A stretch of DNA of 64,000 nucleotides, taken from the NCBI GenBank assembly GCA_026874595.1, contig CM049307.1, positions 59,344,870 through 59,408,869 of the forward strand, given 5' to 3'. This document shows, one piece after another, positions 25,401 through 37,100 of this stretch (position 1 is the first letter of the stretch; the number at the start of each line of letters is the position of its first letter). The notes beneath the pieces are model-generated. The model did not search any database and had not been told where the DNA came from. It saw only the letters and a list, made by a program, of their open reading frames with translations. The stretch comes from Sipunculus nudus (taxonomy: Eukaryota > Annelida > Sipuncula > Golfingiida > Sipunculidae). The position numbers and the translations under genes were made by a program.

Positions 25401-28400
25401 ACAGAGAGAACCCCTTCTCTTATGATAAGACAGTATTCTTTAACTTTCATCATTTTGGATAGAACAATTTGTCTATTTCCTTGATGTAACAGACCCAAAC
25501 TGTTAGTGTCAATCTTCACCAACAGATGTCATTAATGTGGTGAAAAAGGTCTATTACATCCATGATTGGAACCTCACTAAAGTGGTTGCAAACGTGGAAT
25601 GATCATTTAAGTGATTTCTAATATAAAGAGTGAAAAGGAATCATGACCCATAAACAGCTGTTGTTGTTTCGAGGTGGTTTGCTAAGCCAAGGTGGTCATT
25701 CGACTGGGTTTTACTGTATATGAAAATCATACAATGAAGCATTATGTTAACTGCAATTTCATGGCCATGTTTCAGTCACAAACAAGTGCACCTTTCGGGG
25801 GTTCCTCGGTGGTTTGACCCAGCAATGGGGATGATTAGCACCCAGGGCCCCCAGGTGCAGTAATCCCCGGGCCTGGTTGATGCCAGGATATAAAATGAGA
25901 GGAAGCGTGTGATACTGCCCTGTCACATATATATAGTCCAAAGCGGAAATGGAATTCTGCAGATGTACATATACATAGTTAAGTTAGCATAAAAAAAAAT
26001 GAAGGCAGTTACCTTTACCAAAATAGTTTAAATAAATGAGATTATGGCTCACAGCCAATCAGAGCTAGCTAAACCATTGATAGCTCTGCTTCATTTTTAC
26101 CCCTTTATAACCTATTTACCTTCTTATGAATATTCATGTGAACTTGAGGAAACATATTACCAGGAAGAAATAACAGTGTGTGTATGGGGCCTTGCCTGCA
26201 GCAAGGAAAACTGCAAGTTCCTGCATACATGTGCATATAGTGTACAAACTACCGAAAACACCATCATCTGAGCCATGGAGAGTGCCTTGTTTAGATTTAA
26301 TAACTATTTGTACAATCCATGTAAAATGAATAAGTTTATATTATATATTTACATGGGCATAACATGTCAGGATGTAAAGTAGAAAAATATTAGCTTATGT
26401 AAGGATAATTCAGATCTATGAAATTGTTAATTGGTACATAAGATAAAAAAAGAGATATCTGAATATCCAATCAAGATAAATGAAATTACAAGTAATTGAT
26501 ACAGTAAAGTAAAAGATACCATTTTTAAATGATTTTGCTATATTAGATAGCATTGTTAGAAACAGAAGTTGGTGATTCCATTAACATTAAGAGTACATTG
26601 AAAAATTTCTAAAGGTAGCATACTAGGAGACACCAGATCTTAAAGGGGCCCAATCACCTATTTGACCTTTATAAACTAAAGGTAATCCCCTGGAGCTTTT
26701 ATAAAAATGGGCAAAAAAACGCACACATCACCGTACACAGGCTGCTTGTTTTGTTTATATCAATGTGTTTATAATGTGTGGGGCCGACCAAAATAATCAT
26801 AAAAAATTCAGCAAGGTCATCTGGTAGCCAGTTTGATAGGCCAGAGCTTTGCAAATGGCATATTGCAACAAGTGACCTAACTACCTACACATATGCAACC
26901 TACTACCTTTACTACCTGTTTTTCCCATTTGTCAACATTTCTGTTTACAAACAATGTTGTTGATAAACAAGTTCATACACCCTTACAAAGGCCTTATAAG
27001 AATTTTTCACAATTAGATTACTCTTAGACCATTAATATATACACAGAGGAAGCCAGAAATCACATAAATTCTTTTTCAAAAAGTAGGTGAATAGGCACCT
27101 TTAATCCCATCTCACTTTGACCAGACGTGGGTTAAATCATCCAATTTATATACTTCTTTTATTTCAAAATGTTGTAAAAGCTTAACTGTTGTGTGGAAAA
27201 AAATGAAATAATTTAAAGAAAGAAGTGGAGCTGTAAAAATAGTAACTGCTTCAAGAAGTTGCAGTGAAATGGTCAACAATATGCAAGTAGTTCCTATACT
27301 CACTGTGTTAATGTATTGCCATGGTAATAGACTGAGTAGAAGTCTTGTAGTGTAAGTGCACTGTACATCACAGTCATTCTTTGTTCCACAAAGTTAAGTA
27401 CAGATCATAATACAAGCCCTGAAGCCAGTACAACATGTACAAAACCACAAAGTGCTATACATGCCATTTATCATGGTTTACTTTAACTACAGACATAAAA
27501 CACTTCAGGTTTTTTCCCCTTTTCAGCATTACTTTCTTTGTAATTTTTTCCTTTTTATATAATATTCTTTGCTTTCTCTGATATATATCTATGCAACAGC
27601 ATGTATATGTATTATAACATGGTGTTAATTGTAGACAGCCATTGTATATAAGTAAGGAATATGATTTTATATGTCACAGATTCCTTAAGGTGTACAGTAC
27701 TGGTATGTTATTAATTCACAGAGCCTTTGACAAATAACTGTGAGGCATAACCTTTGTTTATTGATTAGTACAAGAAAACACTTTCAGCTACTTTTAACAT
27801 GGGCTGGTATTATAACATGGGACCAGTTGTTGGAAGCCTTTACAAATAAGTATAAAATATGAATTTTTATGTCACAGCTTCCCCAAGTTGTACTGCATGT
27901 ATAATATTAATTCATTGGCAATTGTGACTTATAAATATGGGGCACAAACAATGCTTTATTGATTGGTGCTGGAAAGCAGTTTTGACAGCACGCAATGCTG
28001 GAGCCACTGTAAACACGGCATTCATGGGATAACAAGAGTGGTTGAGTAGAGAAGATAGATAAAGGAGTGATGAAAATATAAAACAGTGAACGAAAATAAC
28101 AAATGGTACAAGAGATATCCCATTGGGCTGTAGCTTCATAAAGCTACCAAAGAATATATATATTCGTAAATATGTATAGAAGTTGGGTTGTTCTATTAGA
28201 GTATGCCTTTGATAAACCTGGAGCCTCTGTCTCTATCATGGAACTTTCAGAAAATACATCACCTTGCTCTCTGTAGATATTGATATTTTCTACACAACAC
28301 TTCATATCACACTTGACTGGGCGGGACTAAATAGATTCTGAGACACAAAGGAATATTGTGTATGTAGTGGGGTTCTTAGAGCTTTTGTGGTATAAGCGGT

Positions 28401-31400
28401 ACTTTTGTACTTGCTGCTGAAAGTATAATCGATAAAAATCAATGAGGGATATTAATCATTGTGATCAGAATTTACATTTTTCTAGCCTTGTTTACTGATA
28501 CTGTGTAGTGTTCTGATCTTTCCATACAAAAACAATCTCATGTAGATTTATTGAATTCTTAGCTCTACATCTATCTTTAATTCACAATTTATTTCTGTCT
28601 GTGATGTTAAAATACCAAGTAGCAAAGATAATATACCGTAAAATCTCGTGTACAAGCCTCACTCATGTATAAGGTAATATTAGTGCAATGCTTGTCATCA
28701 GTTAATAGACTTTGTAACCTTCAGGTTCTTCTAAAAAATTCTCAGTTGCTGGTTTAGCTACCATTAAACCTTAAATTTGAGAATGTTCAGAGGAGTCCAG
28801 GCAATTTAAAAATATTTTTAGAAACCCAGATAAATCAGAAGAGTAACATTTACACAAAAAGTTAGGCTTTACCTGCATGGTAAGTTAGTGGTGTATAAAA
28901 AACAGTGTACCATTGTTGTTCTTAGTATCAACAAAACAAGACGTGTTTAACATGGGCAGACACAAAATTCAGGTCCAGGCCAGTGCTTGCTGGATCTGCA
29001 CCAATACAATTTGGAAACATTCACACTTGCAATTACTCACTTTTTATGTACAATTTGTTAGGAAACATTTTAATCCCACATCCTAACCATATATCAAGGA
29101 ATATTGATTAAATTGTTTGAAAAACTTTCAGACTTGCCATATGAATGCACAAAACTATTTAGGTTTATCTTTTGTTCACTCTATGAAAAGGATAGTGTTC
29201 TATTACCGTAGTATTACTATAAGCCCAATAGTGTAAGTAAATACGTGTACTTGCGGTAAGCATGCTTTCGGTGTAATGTGACACTATAAGGAGCAGTGTC
29301 GACTGGTTGTGACATAGAGGCTGCAGTAATAAAAAAACATGTGTAGCGGACAAAGCGTTGTTCTCTTCAAGTGAGTCTGTGATCGTCAAGTCTGTGTGTC
29401 CTACAACTAAATACAACTAATACAACATGGTGGCAGCGCAGTGCGTGATCTAACGAACCTCCTGGACTTTAATTGTCGGACTGGTGGTCCAAACACGGTT
29501 GTTTTTTTCGCCGTAAAAAACGAGCATACTGCCACGCAAGAGGCCGCACCCTGAACGTTTGTCTTTTTACCAGGCCAAAACAGACTGCCGCTTGCAGGAC
29601 AATCCCCAGCATTACCGCCCGTTATGCTAGCCAGGAACGTTTGCTAACAACGTCAGGAAGCATTAAACATTACAAACACAGGTGATACATACGCAAGAAC
29701 GGCGGAAACTGGCGAGTATTAACTTTCTTTGCTCTTAATGCCTTATACTGATACAATAAAACCCCGCCGTAACGAACGTTGTAATTCGGGCCAGACAAAG
29801 TGAATCGTTTAGTATCACTGTGTATATACTTTCTCGGCTATAGCCTGTATGGACAATCAAGGCCTTAAATATGGCATCCGGAGATTCAACAAGTGCTACT
29901 TATGTGTGTGTCAATGATCTGGCTGGAATTAAACCTCCAAGTTTCAACTGGGAGGCCAGTGAGCTCCCACAGCAGTTCAAGGGATTCCGTCGGTATTGTG
30001 AGCTAATGCTCTCAACACCAACCTTTGCCTCAAAAAACGGTCGTGAGATCGTTAATTACATCCTGCTGTGGATGGGCCCACAGGCAGTAGAAATATATGA
30101 CAACTGGACTCATCTGTCTGAGACACAGAAGGAAACACCCAGTGACGTTTGGGCTGCTTTTCAAACTTATTTTGAGCCGAAATCAAACTTCCGGCTATCA
30201 CGGTTCCAGTTAAGGGACATGAAACAACAACCGAATGAACCAATTGACAGCTTCATTACCAGATTGAAAGTGCAAGCACAAAAGTGCAATTTTGATACAC
30301 AGGCAGCCATGGAGGACAATCTAATAGATCAGATCATCAAAGGGCTCGCCCATGGCCCCGTTCGTAAACAACTTCTTGATCATGATGCAAACAAACTCAC
30401 ACTGGATAAGGCACTTGACATAACCAGGACATATGAAGCCACCCAGACCCATTTACAGCAGTTTGAAAACACTGCAACAGTTGGAGCTATCCAAAAACAC
30501 ACTACCTCGCGGCGAGTACAATCGCAGTTCAATGCTTGCTACTTTTGTGGTGGTCCCAGACACAGGAGAGACGACTGTCCTGCCAAAGACCAAAAATGTA
30601 ACCGATGTGGTAAAATTGGCCACTGGGGCAAAGTTTGCCGTAATTCACGGCGGGGACAGTCCAGGAACAGGAACGATATGAATGAGAAACCAAGAGGCCA
30701 AGACAGACGCTCTAGGTCACCCAAACGCAGAATCCAGCATAACAGCAGAAACGGGGACCGAAGAGTCAACAGTGTTGACGTCACAGAACCTTACAATCAG
30801 CTTCCTGCAGACTTTGAAAGCCTCACATTCAACACTGTCTCTGTGAAAATCGACAGTAGTTACACAGGCATACAAGAAACAGAGGCATATGCAACAATTC
30901 AGATACAGCCATACCCAGGCAGGCAAACTAACCTTCAGGGTAAAGCGGATACAGGGGCACAAGGAAACATTATACCCCTGAGAACCTTCAAAGCCATATA
31001 CCCAACTTTCATCAACAAACAAGGTTTCCCTACAAACACGCAACCTTCTGATGTCGAACTGATTGCATATAATGGCACTGCTATTCAGCAGTATGGAACG
31101 ATCAACATTCCATGTCAGTACCAAAGAACGACATGGCAGGATACTATCTTCTATGTGGCAGAAACCACAGGCCCAGTTATCTTTGGGCTCCCAACTTGCA
31201 CATCATTAGGTTTGGTCACAATGAACTGTGCAATGAACTTTTGTTCGTCTCAGACGCAAAATGGTGACAAGCCCGTCTCATCGTTGCAGGAACTGAAAGA
31301 ATTCTACCCAGACAGATTCTCTGGATTGGGCAAATTTCCTGGGGAACACAAACTTGTGCTATCAGCAGAGGCCGAACCGGTAATACACCCTCCAAGGAGG

Positions 31401-34141
31401 GCACCTGTGCAGCTGCAACAAAAGATCAAAGACGAACTCGAGCGAATGCAGTCATTGGACGTAATTCGTCCAGTCCAGGAACCTACCGATTGGGTCTCCA
31501 GTATTACATACGTCCAAAAGGCCGACGGATCGTTGAGGATCTGCCTCGATCCCAAACACATAAACGAAGCCCTGAAAAGAGCTCAGCATCATACACCAAC
31601 ACTAGAAGAGCTGACTCATCGGTTCTCCAACGCAAAAGTCTTCAGCAAACTCGACGCTAAGTCAGGATACTGGTGTGTACAACTCGATCCAGCTAGTCAA
31701 CTGTTGACTACCTTTAACAGCCCGTTTGGCAGATTTTGCTTCAAACGGCTCCCTTTTGGCTTAAAGACTAGTCAAGACGTGTTCCAGAAGGCGATGGATC
31801 AAATCCTTGAAGGACTACCCGGTGTCGTCTCGATAGCAGACGACATTACAGTATTCGGTGCTGATGAAAAGGAGCACGACCGCAACATACACGGTCTAAT
31901 GAAACGTGCAAGAGAGAGAGGCCTCGTTTTCAATCCAAACAAATGTATCATCAAAGCAGACGAAATTCCTTTCTTTGGCAACATATATAGCAAAGATGGT
32001 GTACGCCCGGATCCAGCTAAAGTGCAAGCAATAAAAGATCTGAAAGCACCAGGTAATGTCACTGAGCTGCAGTCTTTTCTTGGTATGGTAACATACCTGG
32101 CTCCTTATGTGCCACACTTGAGCAAGCACACTGCACCACTTCGCCAACTCCTGCAGAAGGAAATTGAATATCAATGGCACCCAGAACATGAGGCATCTTT
32201 TGATCAAATCAAAAACCTGATTTGCAGCGCAGGCACCCTTGCTTATTTCGACCCAAACAAACCAACAGTATTACAAGTGGATGCTAGTCAAGAAGCTTTG
32301 GGCGCAGCTCTTACCCAAGATGGACGCCCAATAGCGTACGCGTCAAAGAGACTCTCTGAGACAGAGAAAAGATATGCTAACATTGAGCGCGAACTCCTAG
32401 CGTGTGTATTTGGTGCAGAAAGATTCCACACATACGTCTACGGAAAGCCATTTGTAATACAATCTGACCACCGCCCTCTGGAGATGATATCAAAGAAAAA
32501 TCTAACTGCTGCCCCAGCTCGACTGCAAAGAATGCTACTTCGCTTGCAGAAGTACGACTTTGACATAAAATACATACCTGGAAAACAAATGATACTACCT
32601 GACAGTTTGTCAAGATTGCCAAATGAAAGCAACACAAAGGATACGGAAATAAATCTGAATCTTCAAGTGTGTTTTGTGCAGTTCAGCCAACCAAGATTGA
32701 TTGAGCTTCGAGAGGCCACAAGAAACGATGAACAACTGAATGTACTAATGAAGTACATTATAAACGGTTTCCCGGAGAAACGCAAAGACGCTCCACAGCT
32801 TGTTAGAGATTTTTGGCCTTTTCGAGACGAGCTTAGCATAGAGGAAGGCCTGATCCTCAAAGGCACACAAATCATAATACCAAAGGCACTCAGGCAACAA
32901 TACTTACAAAACATACATGAAGGTCACCAGGGCATCACCAGGTGCCAGCAAAGAGCAAAGTCCAGCATTTACTGGCCTGGGATAAACAAAGATATCGAAC
33001 AAATCACATCACTGTGTGCGCCTTGCCAAGAACACCAGGCATCTCAATCAAAACAGCCACTAGAGCAAATTATTCCAGATGTGCCAAACATACCCTGGCA
33101 TACGCTGGGGACGGACCTGTTCACGCTAAACGGTAGAGATTATCTCATAATCGCCGATTACCATTCAAAATTCCCCCTTGTGGAAAGGTTGGACAAAGAT
33201 ACAACCAGCAAAACAATCACCGAGTTGACAAATAAAGCTTTCTCACTCTTCGGAATCCCCAACACTATCATATCGGATAACGGACCTCAGTTCATTGGAA
33301 AGCAGTATAAAACAATGGTTCAGCAATTTGGCATCAATCACATCACCAGTTCGCCATTACATCCCAAGTCGCACGGTTTCATAGAAAGAATGATCAGAAC
33401 CATCAAATCATTGATTACGAAAACGCCTCAAAATACAGATTATGCCATCCTTGTTTATCGCACTACTCCACTAGGTCCGCAGATGCCATCACCTGCAGAA
33501 ATCTTATTCAAACGACAAATCCAGTGCAACATGCCCATACACACGAAAGCATCCGTGACCGACGAATACAAAGTAAAGATGGCAGACATGCAAGGCAAAT
33601 CTGCCAACAGATACAACCAAACCAGCTCTGACTTATCAGACCTTAGTATGAACCAACCAGTTTTCTACCAGGACGTCGCCCAACGAACATGGTCACCAGG
33701 AGAGGTCATAGGCATTGGGCCTGAACCTCGTTCATACACAATAAAGTGTAGTACAACAGGAAGGCACTTGAGACGAAACAGAGTACTAATTAGGCCGAGA
33801 TCAGTTACGTTCTCTGAAGAGAGAACACAGAAACTAAACTTCACAACACGTTCAACGCCAGCGACTGTTTCTAACTTGACGCCAACTTTCCAAGAGCCTT
33901 TCAAACCAATGAATACCTCAGTTATGCCATCAGGCACCGGCACCATCTCGAGACCCGATATTCCCCAAACGCGAGAGAAACCAAGAAGCACTACTCGTTT
34001 TGGCAGAGTAATCAAACCACCTGAACGCCTGATTGAACAAATGTAAACAGTAATGTTCAGTTATAAATACATATATCTTGATACCCAAGAATAGATATAT
34101 AGATACATAGAACTTTTATCATGGACTCGTGTATCTTAACA

Positions 34142-34191
<50 letters not shown>

Positions 34192-37100
34192 CATGCATTT
34201 TTGTTTGTATTATATGTTATCATTTTTAGTCACATTAGTGCATGGCAATATTTTATTAGATGTTTGTAATTGCTGACCAGAATAGTACCCACATTACTTC
34301 ATTTTTTTAATGAGGGGGATGTTCTATTACCGTAGTATTACTATAAGCCCAATAGTGTAAGTAAATACGTGTACTTGCGGTAAGCATGCTTTCGGTGTAA
34401 TGTGACACTATAAGGAGCAGTGTCGACTGGTTGTGACATAGAGGCTGCAGTAATAAAAAAACATGTGTAGCGGACAAAGCGTTGTTCTCTTCAAGTGAGT
34501 CTGTGATCGTCAAGTCTGTGTGTCCTACAACTAAATACAACTAATACAACAGATAGTAGTAGATAACCTCATGATTTAAATGTTGTTTGCCACCAGACCC
34601 CTGATTCCTTCATAGGGATATGGCAGCCTGTCTTAGCCTTGTCTTAAAATAACCTCATGTGTTATATCTTGAGAAATGTGTACTTAAACAGGCGTGTTTA
34701 TCAAATTTCTAAATATTGTAGGAAACATTTCTGAAATCCCTGTATCTTATAGGAATTCTCTGCATGTTTTGCAGCTGAAATAAATGATTAAATTTTAAGA
34801 AATTTCATGACTCATATAGAAAAAAATAAAAAGCTTTTCCAGTATTGTCAAATGGAAAATGGTGAGCTTTGGGTCCTTGAGCCCTTGTTAGATTATTTAT
34901 ATACCCTGGTAATTGTGTGTTCTGTGTTCAATATAATGGTGTCTTCAGTGATATTTTGAGCCTGTAGATGCAGCACATTAATAACTGGGTCTGATTCATT
35001 TTAATTGTATCTTATACTTTCATTACAGTGGAGAGAGCGGTGCTGGTAAGACAGAGAGCACCAAGCTGATCATGCAGTACCTGGCTGCTGTCAACAAGGC
35101 TCAGAACAACCTGATTACAGAACAGATCCTGGAAGCCAGCCCACTGCTTGAATCATTTGGTAACGCCAAAACCATCAGGAATGACAACTCCAGTCGATTT
35201 GGCAAATATGTGGAGGTCTATTTCAGAGGGTGAGGATGGAATTTCTATTTACTGAGTTATATTAATCAAGTTTATATTAAATTATATTTCATGTTTTTAC
35301 AAAACAGGAGCAGAATTTTGTGGCTTCAAGGAGTAAAATGGTTTGTTTTTTATACCATATGTCACAGTTTCTTAAAAAATAGTTTTTTATTTGAACACTA
35401 GATGTCAGCACAGACTAGATTTTTGGCTATGAGCCATGGTGTCATACAGTAGGTACAGTCAAGAGCAAAGTGATTAACTTTGTTTATCCAGGACATTTCA
35501 TGTTTTAATATAAAATTATCTGTACCATGATGATCAAATATATATACATATAACTTGTGATACTGATTTTTTATTGCACTATGTTCATGTTATTTTTATA
35601 AATTGATTTGCTAACAGAAGTTTTAATGTTATCATGATCTGTTAATTATCTCCTTTTATCAATATCAGTTTGGATCATTATCTCTGGCCTATGATTGTAA
35701 TGTTTTATTTTTCAGAGGCACCATTATGGGAGCAAAAACTTCTGAATATTTGTTGGAAAAATCAAGAATTGTTGGTCATGTGAGTGTTTTCTTACACACT
35801 TCTTTTCTTTTTTATTGATAATAAAATTTACGCCATTCTGGACCTAAAACTGCATTCACAGTGTCTTTGAAGTGCTGATATTGCAGAATGACAAATTCAT
35901 AGAAATTATGAAAATGTGCTAAAAACGTTTTGCAGTTGGATGTAAACTCTTTGAATTCAGTCAAATTAGACAAACGTTTGCAGTGAAAGGCAGCATGTCA
36001 GGTAGAAAGATAAAAAGTGTAACATATTTTTATTGATCTATGTATTAAATTAAAAGTCACATTGTTTTACAGGCAGCTGATGAGAGGAACTACCATGTGT
36101 TTTATGAGATGTTATCAGGGCTGCCAGCTGACCAGAAAATTAAGTATGGACTTGAAGGGGCTCAGAAATACTTCTATCTAAACCAGGTTTGTAACTGTAA
36201 AACAGCACAAAAGATAATCCACATTATGTGAGACACAGTTATTGACCATGTTAACAGGTTAAAATGCAATAATGTGAATAAAAAGGTGTGGAGGCAAACT
36301 ATATAAATACGAATTTATAATTTCAGTGAAGACTATCAATAATTATGAATGTCGATCACCTTCTGATGTCTTGTATGTTGAATATTGACTATTTAAAAAA
36401 ATAACAGGGGGTTTAATACCATGTTAAATTTTTGTTAGCACATCAAGATAGTTATTACAAAATACTGTGGTTGGCTTCATATTCACGGGGTTAAAATTTC
36501 GCGATATTCACAGTTTCAGTGTTTCACAAGGGTTTCATTTTCGCGATCTTGCCAAATGAAAATCCTACACAAACTAAAGCATAATTCTATGGATTAATTA
36601 TATAAAATAATACGCGCGAAAATCTTAATAATTAGACAATTGGATATCAAAAGAGTTAAATCATTGTTCATACATGCAAGATAATTTTAAAAATATCTGA
36701 AATCATTTATTATACAACATATGAAGATATAAAATCCTATTATTTATGTTAAATATCAATCATTTAGCTTTCGACTTGCTTTCACGAAGGTTTTATTTTC
36801 GCGATAATTCCCCTTCGCGAATATTGCTAATTTGAAACCCTCGCGAACAAAAAGGCAACCACAGTAATTGCTTATTCACTCTGTTTTAAAAGACAGTGAA
36901 GCTTTGACTGGTTTTACACTATGTTGTAATATTTCTCCTAAAATGGAAGTCAACATAAAAAAATTGAAAAAATCTAATATTGTCATCATATAAAACACAC
37001 ACCAATCTTAAGGAACATATGTGTATCCTGGTCACAAATTTCATATAACAAGACCTTTAATATGTACTGTTGAACTTGACAATGCTGAAATTAAGGATAT

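Larger units (their letters stand above)
29191..34556 (+). mobile_element. Complete Ty3/Gypsy LTR retrotransposon
   Basis: A 5356-bp element (29196-34551) flanked by the 5-bp target duplication GATAG (29191-29195 and 34552-34556). It has two 232-bp LTRs with no difference seen between them, a tRNA-Leu-type primer site, one open gag-pol frame and a polypurine tract. There is no env. Identical LTRs and an intact frame indicate recent insertion and possible activity (inference). It lies in intron 3 in the same orientation as the myosin gene. The layout resembles bivalve Steamer-like elements, but the clade needs a reverse transcriptase tree. Confidence 0.97.
35230..36462. other. Introns 4 and 5 and the start of intron 6
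   Basis: Apart from the exons at 35716 and 36073, only AT-rich intron sequence was seen. Confidence 0.55.

Noticed and set aside
26044-26271. 75-codon plus-strand ORF
   Set aside because: No splice context or recognisable motif; composition matches its AT-rich surroundings.
29473-29685. 70-codon ORF in the retrotransposon leader
   Set aside because: Lies between primer site and gag with no Gag-like features; probably chance.
30717-31124. Minus-strand ORFs across the Ty3/Gypsy element
   Set aside because: Antisense shadows of the gag-pol frame.
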